The notes: a model not told the origin generated them from the letters alone. DNA of 36,047 nucleotides from Cyanobacteria bacterium K_DeepCast_35m_m2_155 (GCA_016882285.1 VGQS01000009.1:1-36047), one strand, 5' to 3'; positions 16,626 through 25,870 are shown, numbered from the stretch's first letter. Program-made: numbers and translations.

Positions 16626-16662
16626 CCACGGGCGCGAGTCGCTGCTGGAGCTGATGTCCAGC

Positions 16663-17538
16663 TCAGCGGCAGAGCAGGCCCAGGGCCTCGAGCCGCAGCT
16701 GCAGGGCGGGCCAATCAAAACTGCGGGGGTCAGAGCGCTCACCGCCCAGATCAACGTGGGCGTGAGTCGTGATGCGCTCTGGCGCGATGCGGAACCGCCG
16801 CATCCAGTCGCTGAGCAGGGCGGCCAGGGCGTCGTACTGCGCTGCGGTGTAGCCGCTGTGCCAAGAGGCATCGTTCTCACCATCGAGGGGGGTTTCCAGA
16901 CTCACGTGCAGCGCAAAATTGTTGACCGAGCCCTTGAACGCCGCATTGGTGATCACCCACTCACCGTCAAAGGCCGAATTGCCAGCACCAAAGGCGCGCC
17001 GCAGCGGATCGAGCACCTGCACGACGGCGCCGTCAAGGCCAATCAGGGCGTGGTAGCTGACCTGATCGATGTCGTTGGGATGGGGCGTGACAAAGGTGTT
17101 GATCGCAGAGCCGATGCCGTAGACCGTTTCGTGCAGGACCACCAGCCGCGGCGTCGGATTGATCCGGTTGCCGAAGGCATCGCGCTCGAAACGCTCGCCA
17201 TAGTTCGACGGATCGATGGCCACGGTGGCCTTCGAGCGTTGCAGCTGCTGCAGCCGCTGGGTCAATCGGTCCCTGAGGGCTGCATCGGCTGACAGGGCGC
17301 AACTGCGTTGCAGCGGCGAGCGCCAGCGCGGGTGCGGGGGCGGCAGGGGCGCTGCAGAACCCTGCACCTGGGCTCGGCGCACGGTGCTTTGAAGATCCTG
17401 GGCAAACAGCTGGCCCAGGACATCAACCGAGCTCTGACCAGCCTGCTGCCGCGTGGCCAGCAGCAGGCCGGCGCCGCCGAGGGTCAGCGCTGCAGCTGCA
17501 ATCCAGAGGCTGCGTTGCAGCAGTTTTGGTGCGCTCAT
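16663..17538 (-). CDS. N-acetylmuramoyl-L-alanine amidase (Amidase_2/PGRP fold)
   Basis: Cleaves the bond between MurNAc and L-Ala of the stem peptide. The 291-residue protein has an N-terminal hydrophobic segment (residues 11-28) after basic residues, so it is secreted or membrane-anchored. The Amidase_2 domain covers about 125-285. Zinc ligands fit H136 in LVVLHETVYG, a histidine in THAHVDLGG (H259/H261), and an acidic ligand in RSDPRSF (D270). SYHALIG at 161-167 matches the conserved strand. The ATG at 17538 overlaps the stop of the upstream M61 peptidase gene as ATGA. It could cut peptidoglycan in the periplasm or act as a recycling enzyme; the N-terminal anchor favours periplasmic action. 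Confidence 0.88.
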   Translation of the reverse strand: MSAPKLLQRSLWIAAAALTLGGAGLLLATRQQAGQSSVDVLGQLFAQDLQSTVRRAQVQGSAAPLPPPHPRWRSPLQRSCALSADAALRDRLTQRLQQLQRSKATVAIDPSNYGERFERDAFGNRINPTPRLVVLHETVYGIGSAINTFVTPHPNDIDQVSYHALIGLDGAVVQVLDPLRRAFGAGNSAFDGEWVITNAAFKGSVNNFALHVSLETPLDGENDASWHSGYTAAQYDALAALLSDWMRRFRIAPERITTHAHVDLGGERSDPRSFDWPALQLRLEALGLLCR

Positions 17539-19256
17539 GGCTGCAACATCAACCAGGCCTGGCGCCTGCCGCTGGCTTCGACTGGGGCATCAGGGTCGAT
17601 GTCGAGCGTCCAGCGCTCGATCGCTGGCGGCTGCGGCTGCAGGCGCAGCGTCTGCAGCAAGCCGTCGCGGCAGATCAGCAACTCGCGTGGCTGACCCTGG
17701 CAGTTGGCTGAGCAGTGGCCCGCAAGCAGGTTCCAGTCCTCGGGGCAGCGCAAACGCTCGCCATCGAGTGCCAGCAGCTCATCGCCGACCTGCAATCCCG
17801 CCTGCTGGGCAGGGCCATCACGCTCAACCCGTGCGATCCAAAGATCAGCTGCAGGCCTGTGCTCAAGCGTCCAACCGAGCGATGGCCCATTGGCACGGAC
17901 CGGCACGAGCTTGAGCCCCACATCAGCCAACAGGGCCTCAAGCGGCGGATCGTCCGTGCTGTTGAGCCAGCGCGGCAACAGGTCGGCAAGATCGGCTGCA
18001 TGGAGAGCAAACGCCGCCAGCAGATCGGCCTGCTGGTAGCCGCGTGTGGTGCGTCCATGGCTGCGCCACAGATGCTGCAGCACAGCGCCGATCCAGCTGC
18101 CATGGCGCCTGAGGTGCAGATCGAGCACCAAGGCCAGCACCGCCCCCTTGAGGTAGTAGCTGACCTGTTGGTTGGCTGCGTGTGGATGGGGACGGTAGAG
18201 CTTGACCCAGGCCTCTTCACTGCTGGCCTGAAGGCTCTGCACAAACCGCCCCTGGCTCAGCAGGTAACGGCTCAGGTCCCGTTCCAGATCAGCCAGCACG
18301 TCGCTGGCCTGGCAGCACCCTGCGGCATGGGGCAGCAGTTGATCGACGTAACTGGTCACCCCTTCGGCAAACCAAAGGGTGGGCACAACGACAGCCTGCT
18401 GATAGTCGATGGGAGCCAGCTCAGCGGGCCGCAGCCTGCGCACATTCCACTGATGCAGGTACTCGTGGGCAACCAGCTGCAGCAAGCGGCGACGGCCATC
18501 CGGCTGTTTGAGGGTGCGGCGTCCGAACTGCAGCACCGTGCTGGCGTCATGCTCGAGCCCCCCATAGCCCTGTTCATTCAGATGCAAGACGAAGAGGTAG
18601 CTGGTGGCAGCTGGCGCGTCGACCCCCATGAGCCGGCAGCAGGCTTGGCAGACCTGCGTCACATCGGCCAGCCAGTCAGAATCCTCTGCTGGCAGATCAC
18701 CCCCCCAGCTGACCCAGCGATGGGGCACCCCGGCCACCGCAAAGCTGTGGCTGGGGTGGGGGCCCGCTTCGAGGGGACTATCAATGAGTTGATCAAAATC
18801 TGCGGCCAGCCAGCTGCCGTCATCCCGCTGGGGCAAGGGCACAAAACCCTGCCAGGTTGGCGGCAGCTGCACATGCAGGCGGTGCGGCGACCAGCGCTCA
18901 CCCTCGAGCTCGAGCACCACGGCCGCCAGGGCCAGAAAACCATGCTCAGCGCTCAGGTGGCAAGTGCGCACCGTCAGTTCGGTGGCCTGCAGGGCATAGC
19001 TGATCTCGAGTGGCTCGCCGGGCTCTAGCCCCTCGAGCTGCCAATGAAACGGAGAGAGACGCTCCAGCTTGAGGCTGTGCTCGGCCTGGCTGGCTGAGAG
19101 CCCCTCGAGATGGGCGACGTACTCGCGCAGCAGGTAGGACCCTGGCGTCCATCGCGGCAGGGCCAGCCGCATCGTGCGCTGGCGTGGCAGGCAGACAAGA
19201 CGGACCCTGAGCCGCTGGCTCTGGGGTCGGCTCAGATCGAGATGAAGCTCAACCAC
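17535..19256 (-). CDS. M61 family glycyl aminopeptidase with PDZ domain
   Basis: A 573-residue zinc metallopeptidase of the M61 family. The zinc-binding motif is H264-E-Y-L-H268 in VAHEYLHQWNV, with a third ligand E298 in WFAEGVTSYV. A GGLEH segment at 232-236 is the substrate-binding strand of this family. A C-terminal PDZ domain spans about 470-540 (ARVERDGPAQQAGLQVGDELLALDG), which would recruit protein partners. The N-terminal beta-rich part begins directly with no signal peptide, so it is likely cytoplasmic. The start is a GTG at 19256, seven bases after the Ycf35-like gene ends, and the stop overlaps the amidase start. These three genes form one unit. The natural substrate is unknown. 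Confidence 0.93.
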   Translation of the reverse strand: MVELHLDLSRPQSQRLRVRLVCLPRQRTMRLALPRWTPGSYLLREYVAHLEGLSASQAEHSLKLERLSPFHWQLEGLEPGEPLEISYALQATELTVRTCHLSAEHGFLALAAVVLELEGERWSPHRLHVQLPPTWQGFVPLPQRDDGSWLAADFDQLIDSPLEAGPHPSHSFAVAGVPHRWVSWGGDLPAEDSDWLADVTQVCQACCRLMGVDAPAATSYLFVLHLNEQGYGGLEHDASTVLQFGRRTLKQPDGRRRLLQLVAHEYLHQWNVRRLRPAELAPIDYQQAVVVPTLWFAEGVTSYVDQLLPHAAGCCQASDVLADLERDLSRYLLSQGRFVQSLQASSEEAWVKLYRPHPHAANQQVSYYLKGAVLALVLDLHLRRHGSWIGAVLQHLWRSHGRTTRGYQQADLLAAFALHAADLADLLPRWLNSTDDPPLEALLADVGLKLVPVRANGPSLGWTLEHRPAADLWIARVERDGPAQQAGLQVGDELLALDGERLRCPEDWNLLAGHCSANCQGQPRELLICRDGLLQTLRLQPQPPAIERWTLDIDPDAPVEASGRRQAWLMLQP

Positions 19257-19263
19257 GAGCGGA

Positions 19264-19614
19264 TCAGGCGTGCAGCAGCACCTCGGCAGAGCTCAGTGCC
19301 GTGTCCTGAGCGGCCTGCCGCAGCGCGGCATGGGCTGCATAGCTGCGGGTCACCCGCTCAAGCAGGCGCTGCAACGCCGTGCTGCGTGCGATGCGCTGAA
19401 GATCAGCCACCAGGGCCAAAGCACCATCGCGCTGCCGCTGCCAGCCGAGCCTGTGGCCGTCAGCGAGCTGGACGCTGACCTCGACCGCTTGCTGCTCGCC
19501 ACCAAACCCGGCCACGACACCACCTCGGCAGGGCTGCAGGCCCAAAGCGCGCAAGGAGGCGATCAGGGACTCGGCATCATCCAGCACTGTTGGCAGGATG
19601 GAGAGGTGGGACAT
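19264..19614 (-). CDS. DUF1257 / Ycf35-like protein
   Basis: A 116-residue protein that matches the Ycf35 (DUF1257) family found in cyanobacteria and plastids. The tell-tale N-terminus MSHLSILPTVLDDAESLIASL resembles the family pattern MSHFSxxxTxLxDxxxLxxAL, and a VEVSVQLADGHRLGWQRQRDG strand follows. The C-terminal half is helical. The ATG at 19614 is chosen because the family starts there; an ATG-type start at 19635 would add seven residues and overlap purN. Function is unknown. It is the first gene of a unit with the M61 peptidase and the amidase, and is divergent from purN by about 14 bases. Confidence 0.7.
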   Translation of the reverse strand: MSHLSILPTVLDDAESLIASLRALGLQPCRGGVVAGFGGEQQAVEVSVQLADGHRLGWQRQRDGALALVADLQRIARSTALQRLLERVTRSYAAHAALRQAAQDTALSSAEVLLHA

Positions 19615-19628
19615 GAACCGCGATCGGT

Positions 19629-20279
19629 TTGACAAACCCTAGCCACGACGCGCTGCAATTCCAGTGGCCATTGCCACCGAAACCACGTGCCCATCGGCGG
19701 CTGCGCCTCGCCGTCATGGCCTCAGGAGCAGGCAGCAATTTTGAGGCCCTGGTGCTCGCTGGCCGCACGGGCTCGCTGCAGGCCGAGGTGGTGCAGCTGA
19801 TCGTCAACAACCCCGGCTGCGGGGCCCAACAACGCGCTCAGCGGCTGGCGATCAACTGCAGCCTGCTCGATCATCGTCAGCACCCGAGCCGCGAAGCACT
19901 GGATGCGGCGATCGTGGCGCAGCTGGAAGGCCAGGACATCGATCTGGTGGTGATGGCGGGTTGGATGCGAATCGTGACGCCTGTGCTGATCGATGCCTAC
20001 GCCGGGCGATTGATCAACATTCACCCGTCCTTGCTGCCGAGCTTCAAAGGCCTCGATGCGGTGGTTCAGGCGCTGCGTGCCGGGGTGACACTCGCCGGCT
20101 GCAGCGTGCATCTGGTCAGCGAAGCGGTCGACGCTGGCGAGATTTTGATGCAGGCCGCCGTGCCCGTGCTGCCAGGCGATGACCCCACCAGCCTGAGTGC
20201 TCGCATTCAACGGCAGGAGCACCAGTTGCTGCCTGCGGCGGTCGCACTGATGGGCGAACGGCTGGCGCTTCAGGGGTAG
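19629..20279 (+). CDS. purN: Phosphoribosylglycinamide formyltransferase
   Basis: PurN transfers a formyl group from 10-formyl-THF to GAR, the third step of purine synthesis. The 216-residue protein has a phosphate-binding ASGAGSNFEAL loop at 31-41. The active site IHPSLLPSFKG (131-141) is preceded by the catalytic N130, with H132 and D168 in SEAVDAGEIL. VMAGWMRI at 108-115 is also standard. There is no ATG at the 5' end; the TTG at 19629 gives a leader of about 24 residues ahead of the core and is uncertain. The gene is convergent with argC and overlaps its 3' end by ten bases. Identity is secure. Confidence 0.96.
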   Translation: MTNPSHDALQFQWPLPPKPRAHRRLRLAVMASGAGSNFEALVLAGRTGSLQAEVVQLIVNNPGCGAQQRAQRLAINCSLLDHRQHPSREALDAAIVAQLEGQDIDLVVMAGWMRIVTPVLIDAYAGRLINIHPSLLPSFKGLDAVVQALRAGVTLAGCSVHLVSEAVDAGEILMQAAVPVLPGDDPTSLSARIQRQEHQLLPAAVALMGERLALQG

Positions 20280-21334
20280 AAGGGCAACAACGGCAAGCCG
20301 GTGTTGGCCTCCAGACCGGCCAGCAGATTGAGGCACTGCACGCCCTGGCCGGCCTGACCCTTGATCAGGTTGTCGATGGCACTCATCACGATCAGCTGCC
20401 CGCTGCGGTTGTCGACCTGCACAGAGAGCAGGGCCCGGTTGGTCTGCCGCACCCATTTGGTTGAGGGGTAGGTCCCCACGGGCAGAACCGCCACGGTCTC
20501 GCTCTGGCGATAGAGGGAACGCAGCACCGTGTTGCAGTCGGCTGCCGTCAGGCCGGGATCGCGCAGCCGGCAGTAGACCGTCGCCAGCAGGCCGCGCACC
20601 ATTGGCATCAGGTGGGGGGTGAATTGCAGGGTGATGGCGCTCCCGGCCACCTGGGAGGCCAGCTGTTCGATTTCACTGGTGTGACGGTGTCCCACGACGC
20701 CATAGGGACTGACCGCTTCAGCGGCTTCAGCCAACAGCAGGTGCTCCTTGGCAGCGCGGCCACCGCCTGAGGTGCCTGTTTTGGCGTCGATGATGATTCC
20801 AGTTGGATCGATCAACCCCTGGCGCAAAAAGGGCAACAGGGCGAGCAGGCTGGCTGTCGGGAAACAGCCCGGTGCCGCCACTAGACGCGCGCCGGCGATC
20901 TGCTCGGCATGCCACTCGACCAGTCCGTAGACGGCTTCGGCGCAGAGGTCGCCATCGCTGCGCGGCAGCTGCCTGGCTTCAGCGGCATAGACCTCCTGCC
21001 ACTGGGCCAGGGAGCGGTAGCGGTAATCGGCCGACAGATCGACCACCTTGAGCCCGCGCGCCAGCAGCGGCGGCACCAATTGAGCTGCCAGCCCATTGGG
21101 CAGGCTCAGCACCACCAGATCGGCCTGGGCCGCAATCGTCTCGGGATCGGGTGATTGCACCACCGGATCACCCGGCAGAGGCAGAAACGGGTTGAGCTCA
21201 CTCCAGCGCTTGCCACTGCTGCGCTCACCGCCAAGAAAGGTGACCTTGAACTGGGGATGCTGCTGAAGCAGCCGCAGGGTCTGCAGGCCGCCATAGCCGC
21301 TGGCACCGATCACGGCAACGCGCTCAAGAGCCAC
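20270..21334 (-). CDS. argC: N-acetyl-gamma-glutamyl-phosphate reductase
   Basis: Reduces N-acetylglutamyl phosphate to the semialdehyde in arginine synthesis, using NADPH. The 354-residue length is typical. The N-terminal nucleotide-binding motif is IGASGYGGLQTLRLL. The catalytic cysteine is C157 in AAPGCFPTA. The KTGTSGGGR segment and the FTPHLMPMVRG segment are family hallmarks. The start is a GTG at 21334 (VALERVAVIG). It is divergent from ribBA across 71 bases that include a TATAAA-like sequence, and its 3' end overlaps purN by ten bases in the convergent direction. Confidence 0.97.
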   Translation of the reverse strand: MALERVAVIGASGYGGLQTLRLLQQHPQFKVTFLGGERSSGKRWSELNPFLPLPGDPVVQSPDPETIAAQADLVVLSLPNGLAAQLVPPLLARGLKVVDLSADYRYRSLAQWQEVYAAEARQLPRSDGDLCAEAVYGLVEWHAEQIAGARLVAAPGCFPTASLLALLPFLRQGLIDPTGIIIDAKTGTSGGGRAAKEHLLLAEAAEAVSPYGVVGHRHTSEIEQLASQVAGSAITLQFTPHLMPMVRGLLATVYCRLRDPGLTAADCNTVLRSLYRQSETVAVLPVGTYPSTKWVRQTNRALLSVQVDNRSGQLIVMSAIDNLIKGQAGQGVQCLNLLAGLEANTGLPLLPFYP

Positions 21335-21405
21335 GGGCAGGGATGAACGTTTCGGGTTTTATAAAGGATGATTGCTAGCAGGGCCCGCGCTCTGTCCTTG
21401 CGCCG

Positions 21406-23079
21406 TTGCCACAAGCCCCTTTGAACGACCTCGACCGCATTGCGTTCGATGCGATCGCCGATGCCCTGGCTGCCATCCGCAACGGCGAGTCGATCGTCGT
21501 GGTGGACGACGAAAACCGCGAAAACGAAGGTGATCTGATCTGTGCGGCGCAGTTCGCCACCCCAGAGCAGATCAATTTCATGGCCACCGAGGCCCGCGGC
21601 CTGATCTGCCTGGCGATGGAAGGTGAGCGGCTCGATCAGCTCGACCTGCCGCTGATGGTCGACCGCAACACTGACAGCAACCAGACCGCGTTCACCGTGA
21701 GCGTGGATGCCGGCCCTGAAAACGGCGTCAGCACGGGCATCTCCGCCGAGGATCGGGCCCGCACCATTCAGGTGGCGATTCATCCGCAGAGCAGGCCTGC
21801 GGACCTGCGGCGCCCCGGGCACATTTTCCCGCTGCGGGCCCGCACTGGTGGGGTACTCAAGCGTGCCGGCCACACCGAGGCGGCTGTCGATCTGGCCCGC
21901 CTGGCCGGGCTGTACCCAGCCGGGGTGATCTGCGAGATCCAGAACCCTGATGGATCGATGGCCCGGCTGCCGCAGCTGGCCGCCTACGCCCGCCGCCATG
22001 GCCTGCGGCTGATCTCCATCGCCGATCTGATCCGTTACCGGCTCGACACCGAGCGCTTTGTTAGGCGTCAGGCCGAAGCCCGACTGCCCAGTGCATTCGG
22101 CACGTTTCGAGCCATCGGGTACCGCAACGCGCACGATGGCAGCGAACATGTGGCCCTGGTCAAAGGAACGCCCGAACGCGCCAACGCCCCCGTGCTGGTG
22201 CGTGTGCACAGCGAATGCCTGACCGGCGATGCCTTTGGCTCACTGCGCTGCGATTGCCGCCCGCAGCTCGAGGCGGCCCTGCGCATGATCGACGCCGCTG
22301 GCGAAGGTGTGGTCGTCTATCTGCGCCAGGAGGGCCGCGGCATCGGGCTGATCAACAAGCTCAGGGCCTATTCGCTGCAGGACACCGGCCTGGACACCGT
22401 CGAGGCCAACGAACGCCTCGGTTTTCCTGCCGATTTACGCAATTACGGGGTCGGCGCCCAGATCCTCAGCGACCTGGGCATCAACCGCCTGCGGCTGATC
22501 ACCAACAACCCCCGCAAGATTGCCGGTCTGGGCGGCTACGGCCTGCAGATTGAAGACCGGGTGCCGCTGGTCATGGATCCCGGCGACCACAACGCCGCCT
22601 ACCTGGCCGCCAAGCGCACCAAACTCGGACACCTGATGGGCGCGGGGCCGAGCTGCCCGGTGGGTGGGGCAACAGCCGTGCTGGCCTGGCATGGCCAGCT
22701 GCAGGCTGCTGGCGCAGCAGCGCTGCAGCAACAGCTGGGCGAACTGGCTGAGTGCGCCGGCCTGCGGGTCGAGAACGAAGACGACCCGCGCATCTTGGCC
22801 CTGCTCAACAAGCCCCAGGTGGCCGTGGTGCTCAGCACCGCGAGCGCCACTGACGGGGCCGGGCAGTTCGCCACAGCCCCTCTGCAGGACTGCCTGGCGG
22901 CGCTGGCTGCCCCTGAAGGGACCCGTTGCGTCAGCCTGCTGCTGAGTCCTGACCCCCAGCGCCTGGCCCACCCGTCAGCGCTGCTAGAGGCAGAACGGCG
23001 CCCATTGGTCGAAATCAGGGGTTCAGGGTTCCAACTGCCACAACCACAGCCTGGAACCCTGATCCAGTGGCAACGTTGA
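21406..23079 (+). CDS. ribBA: Bifunctional DHBP synthase / GTP cyclohydrolase II
   Basis: Makes both precursors of riboflavin: 3,4-dihydroxy-2-butanone 4-phosphate (RibB, N-terminal) and the pyrimidine from GTP (RibA, C-terminal). RibB signature: [14 protein letters not shown] around residues 33-45. RibA: zinc cysteines C271, C282 and C284 in [17 protein letters not shown], and RQEGRGIGL at 307-315. The RibA fold ends near residue 411 (KLGHLMG). A further 146 residues form a C-terminal extension, rich in glutamine and alanine in its first part and without a recognised motif. Other cyanobacterial RibBA proteins are also about 556 residues long, so the extension is ancestral. The TTG at 21406 is annotated; a TTG at 21421 is also possible. 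Confidence 0.97.
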   Translation: MPQAPLNDLDRIAFDAIADALAAIRNGESIVVVDDENRENEGDLICAAQFATPEQINFMATEARGLICLAMEGERLDQLDLPLMVDRNTDSNQTAFTVSVDAGPENGVSTGISAEDRARTIQVAIHPQSRPADLRRPGHIFPLRARTGGVLKRAGHTEAAVDLARLAGLYPAGVICEIQNPDGSMARLPQLAAYARRHGLRLISIADLIRYRLDTERFVRRQAEARLPSAFGTFRAIGYRNAHDGSEHVALVKGTPERANAPVLVRVHSECLTGDAFGSLRCDCRPQLEAALRMIDAAGEGVVVYLRQEGRGIGLINKLRAYSLQDTGLDTVEANERLGFPADLRNYGVGAQILSDLGINRLRLITNNPRKIAGLGGYGLQIEDRVPLVMDPGDHNAAYLAAKRTKLGHLMGAGPSCPVGGATAVLAWHGQLQAAGAAALQQQLGELAECAGLRVENEDDPRILALLNKPQVAVVLSTASATDGAGQFATAPLQDCLAALAAPEGTRCVSLLLSPDPQRLAHPSALLEAERRPLVEIRGSGFQLPQPQPGTLIQWQR

Positions 23080-23080
23080 C

Positions 23081-23521
23081 TCAGGCCTGAATGGTCACCT
23101 TGGTGATGCGGGTGCCCTTGGCGATCGCCATCACCACATCCATGTCGGCGGTCTTGCCGAAGACGGTGTGCACCCCATCGAGATGGGGTTGTGCCCCATG
23201 GCAAATGAAGAACTGCGAGCCACCGGTGTTCTTGCCGGCATGGGCCATCGACAGGGAGCCGGCTTCGTGCTTGTTGGCATTGATCTCGCAGTTGATCGTG
23301 TAGCCGGGGCCACCGGTGCCCGCCATGCCGCGTGAGCCCTCACGGCTGTTGGGACAACCGCCCTGGGCCATGAAACCATCGATCACCCGGTGAAAGGCCA
23401 GGCCGTCGTAGTAACCGGATTCAGCCAGCTTCACGAAGTTGGCCACGGTGTTGGGAGCATCACCCTCGAACAGCTCGAGCACCAGGGTGCCGGCGTCGGT
23501 CTCCATCACTGCCTTGGTCAC
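23081..23521 (-). CDS. Cyclophilin-type peptidyl-prolyl cis-trans isomerase
   Basis: Catalyses proline isomerisation in protein folding. The 146-residue cyclophilin has the conserved active-site sequence [15 protein letters not shown] with R45, F50 and Q53, and the GSQFFICHG strand. The residue that is tryptophan in cyclosporin-sensitive cyclophilins appears to be histidine ([12 protein letters not shown]), as in many bacterial forms. No signal peptide is visible, so it is cytoplasmic. The start is set at the GTG 23521 ([11 protein letters not shown]), where the family begins. The frame stays open to 23590 but that upstream part overlaps mtnP. The ATG at 23506 is an alternative. It is convergent with ribBA with one base between stops. 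Confidence 0.94.
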   Translation of the reverse strand: MTKAVMETDAGTLVLELFEGDAPNTVANFVKLAESGYYDGLAFHRVIDGFMAQGGCPNSREGSRGMAGTGGPGYTINCEINANKHEAGSLSMAHAGKNTGGSQFFICHGAQPHLDGVHTVFGKTADMDVVMAIAKGTRITKVTIQA

Positions 23522-23588
23522 GAGCGTCGCCGCAAAAACGCGACTGTATGCGCCGGTGCCAGGGAGAATGCGGAAAACGGCGATGGCC

Positions 23589-24497
23589 ATGAGCGAATCC
23601 AGCCTGAATCTGAGCGCGGCGCGGCTGGGGGTGATCGGAGGCAGCGGCCTCTACGCCATGGAGGGCCTCAGCGATGTGCGCAAGATCAAGGTCAAGACCC
23701 CCTACGGCAAGCCGTCTGACAGCTTGATGATCGGCCGCATCAACGATCTGGAGGTGGTGTTTCTGGCGCGCCATGGGCGCCATCACAGCTTCACCCCGAC
23801 TGAAGTGCCCTATCGCGCCAACCTCTGGGCGCTGCGCAGCCTGGGCGTGCGCTGGGTGCTGTCGATCTCGGCGGTGGGATCGCTGCAGGAGCACATCCGC
23901 CCCCTCGACATGGTGGTGCCCGATCAACTGATTGACCGCACCCACCAGCGGCCGATCACCATGTTCGGCGACGGGCTGGTGGCCCATGTGGGCTTTGGCG
24001 ATCCCTTTTGTCCCGTGCTCAGCCGCCTGCTGGCCGATGTGGGCGAGAGCCTGATGCCCGAAGGACGCCAGCTGCACCGCGGCGGCACCTATCTGTGCAT
24101 GGAAGGCCCTGCGTTTTCAACACGGGCTGAGTCGGAGCTGTACCGCAGCTGGGGCTGCGCGGTGATCGGCATGACCAATCACACCGAAGCGCGGTTGGCG
24201 CGTGAATGCGAACTGGCCTACAGCACCCTGGCGATGGCCACCGACTATGACTGCTGGCACCTGGAGCATGCCTCGGTGACCGTCGAGATGGTGATCGACA
24301 ACCTCAAGGCCAATGCGGCCCTGGCCCAGCAGATCGTGCGTGTGGCGGCCGAACGCATTGCCGTGCAGCGTCCGCCCAGCAGCGCACACCACGCGCTGCG
24401 CCACGCCTTGATGACACCGAAGGCCAAGGTGCCGGCTGCAACCCGCCGCCGGCTCGATCTGCTGACGGCCCCCTACTGGGGCGCGCTGGAGGGCTGA
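23589..24497 (+). CDS. mtnP: S-methyl-5'-thioadenosine phosphorylase
   Basis: Splits methylthioadenosine with phosphate into adenine and methylthioribose-1-phosphate, salvaging the by-product of polyamine and related SAM-dependent reactions. The 302-residue protein has the PNP/MTAP family order: [15 protein letters not shown] near the start, [32 protein letters not shown], then [18 protein letters not shown] and [13 protein letters not shown]. The ATG at 23589 gives [10 protein letters not shown]; an ATG two codons earlier is an alternative. It is divergent from the cyclophilin gene and overlaps murQ by 25 bases at its 3' end. Confidence 0.93.
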   Translation: MSESSLNLSAARLGVIGGSGLYAMEGLSDVRKIKVKTPYGKPSDSLMIGRINDLEVVFLARHGRHHSFTPTEVPYRANLWALRSLGVRWVLSISAVGSLQEHIRPLDMVVPDQLIDRTHQRPITMFGDGLVAHVGFGDPFCPVLSRLLADVGESLMPEGRQLHRGGTYLCMEGPAFSTRAESELYRSWGCAVIGMTNHTEARLARECELAYSTLAMATDYDCWHLEHASVTVEMVIDNLKANAALAQQIVRVAAERIAVQRPPSSAHHALRHALMTPKAKVPAATRRRLDLLTAPYWGALEG

Positions 24498-25411
24498 GCC
24501 GCACGCGCCGCAGCCAGGGCTGAACGCAGGCCAGGTCCGTGGCTGCCGAGCCAGGCGCGGGCGGCGTCCGCATCCACTGCGGCCAGCTGCATCAGCAGGG
24601 CCACTTTGACCGAGCCGCCGGCACGTTGCAGCAGCTGCAACGCGTCGGGCCTGGCGACATCGGCCAGATCACGCAGGATGCGCAGGGCGCGATCTTCGAG
24701 CTTGGTGTTGGTGACGGCCACATCGACCATGCGGTTGCTGAACACCTTGCCCAGGCGCACCATCACGCCGGTCGAGAGCATGTTGAGAGCCATCTTGGTG
24801 GCGGTTCCGGCCTTGAGGCGGGTGGAGCCGGTCAGCAGCTCGGGGCCGCTCAGCAGGCGAATGTCGATGTCACAGGGCATCGGCGCCTGCTCGGCCGGTA
24901 CACAGGCCATGGCAATCGCCAGGGCGCCAAGGCCCTGGGCGTGGGCCAGGGCGCCCAGCACGTAGGGGGTGGTGCCGCCAGCAGCAATGCCCACGAGGGC
25001 ATCGCTGCTGGCAAAGCCCCGTGCCTCAAGATCGCGCACACCACCAGCCACATCGTCTTCCAGGCCTTCAGAGCTACGCAGCAGGGCCGGGGCACCGCCG
25101 GCGAGCACACCCTGCACCAGCTCAGGGTCGCTGCAGAAGGTCGGCGGGCACTCGGCCGCATCAAGCACCCCCAGCCGGCCCGAGGTGCCTGCCCCCAGGT
25201 AGAACAAGCGCCCGCCCGAGCGCAGGCGCTCGGCAATGGCATCGATGGCCTGGCTCAGCTGGGGTGCTGCCGTGGCAATGGCCTGCTGGGGACGCCGCTC
25301 CTCATCACAGAAGAGCGCAACCAGCTGGGCCGTGCTCAGCAGATCAAGGTCGGCACTGGCGTCATGGGCCTGCTCGGTGAGCAGGTGCCCGCGGTCAGCG
25401 GCGCTGCTCAC
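24473..25411 (-). CDS. murQ: N-acetylmuramic acid 6-phosphate etherase
   Basis: Cleaves the lactyl ether of MurNAc-6-phosphate to give GlcNAc-6-phosphate, a step of peptidoglycan recycling. The 312-residue protein has a SIS sugar-phosphate domain with FYLGAGTSGRLGVLDAAECPP, in which E87 is the likely catalytic acid. A second conserved glutamate (E115) is in RSSEGLEDD. The C-terminal helices contain NMLSTGVMVRLGKVFSNRMVDV, which is typical. The start is a GTG at 25411 that overlaps the DUF3110 stop (GTGA). Its 3' end overlaps mtnP by 25 bases. No AnmK kinase is seen in this window, so the source of MurNAc-6-phosphate is elsewhere. Confidence 0.95.
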   Translation of the reverse strand: MSSAADRGHLLTEQAHDASADLDLLSTAQLVALFCDEERRPQQAIATAAPQLSQAIDAIAERLRSGGRLFYLGAGTSGRLGVLDAAECPPTFCSDPELVQGVLAGGAPALLRSSEGLEDDVAGGVRDLEARGFASSDALVGIAAGGTTPYVLGALAHAQGLGALAIAMACVPAEQAPMPCDIDIRLLSGPELLTGSTRLKAGTATKMALNMLSTGVMVRLGKVFSNRMVDVAVTNTKLEDRALRILRDLADVARPDALQLLQRAGGSVKVALLMQLAAVDADAARAWLGSHGPGLRSALAAARAAQPSSAPQ

Positions 25412-25827
25412 AGCAACCCCTCAAGGCGCCGGCGAAAGGCCTCCAGTTCGGCATCGCCGCTGCTGATCGTGGGTTCGGCCTGAAGCTCGTCAGCCTCCTG
25501 CTCGCGCCACAGGCTGGTGTCCATGTTGCGCTCTGGTGGTGCGATCAGCAGGCGCTCCTCGGCGGTCTGGGGCAAAAACCCCTGTGGCACAAAGCGGGCT
25601 TCGTAGCCGGCCTGCTCGCAAAAGCGCTCCATCTCATCGCGCTCCAGGGCCTCGACGGTGGGTGTGGGAAAGTCCTGGGCCTCCAGCAGGCCTGCGTAGC
25701 GCTCGGCATCGTCGCGCTGGGCGAACAGCAGCACGACGGTGCGGCCGGCCAGCTCAAGGGAATGGATGCCTTCTTGATCACTGCCGGCGTCAAAGAGCAG
25801 CACGTGCACCAATTCGGGAGCCACCAC
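25408..25827 (-). CDS. DUF3110 family protein
   Basis: A 139-residue acidic protein of the cyanobacterial DUF3110 family. The recognisable part is the N-terminal region: VLLFDAGSDQEGIHSLEL, then RTVVLLFAQRDDAERYAGLLEAQDFPTPTVE. This is how the family reads: a strand with EGIHSL and a helix ending in LLEAQDFPTPTVE. The C-terminal 40 residues are acidic and low in order. It has no signal peptide or membrane segment, so it should be cytoplasmic. Function is unknown. The start is a GTG at 25827 or the adjacent GTG at 25824. The stop overlaps murQ as GTGA, so murQ is translated after it. Confidence 0.85.
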   Translation of the reverse strand: MVAPELVHVLLFDAGSDQEGIHSLELAGRTVVLLFAQRDDAERYAGLLEAQDFPTPTVEALERDEMERFCEQAGYEARFVPQGFLPQTAEERLLIAPPERNMDTSLWREQEADELQAEPTISSGDAELEAFRRRLEGLL

Positions 25828-25870
25828 AGAGCCATGAGGTCAGGCACCAGTGTGTCATCGGTTCTGGCGA

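Noticed and set aside
17715-19028. A long open frame on the plus strand opposite the M61 peptidase gene.
   Set aside because: It mirrors the peptidase gene's codon pattern, has no recognisable domain, and the minus-strand frame has the zinc motif and PDZ domain.
21335-21405. An FMN riboswitch ahead of ribBA.
   Set aside because: The divergent gap is only 71 bases and shows no conserved RFN-element core; a TATAAA-like -10 sequence is all that can be seen.
21310-22209. A 299-codon open frame on the minus strand opposite ribBA.
   Set aside because: It covers the conserved RibB region and the ribBA start; high G+C creates long antisense frames, and no motif is seen in it.
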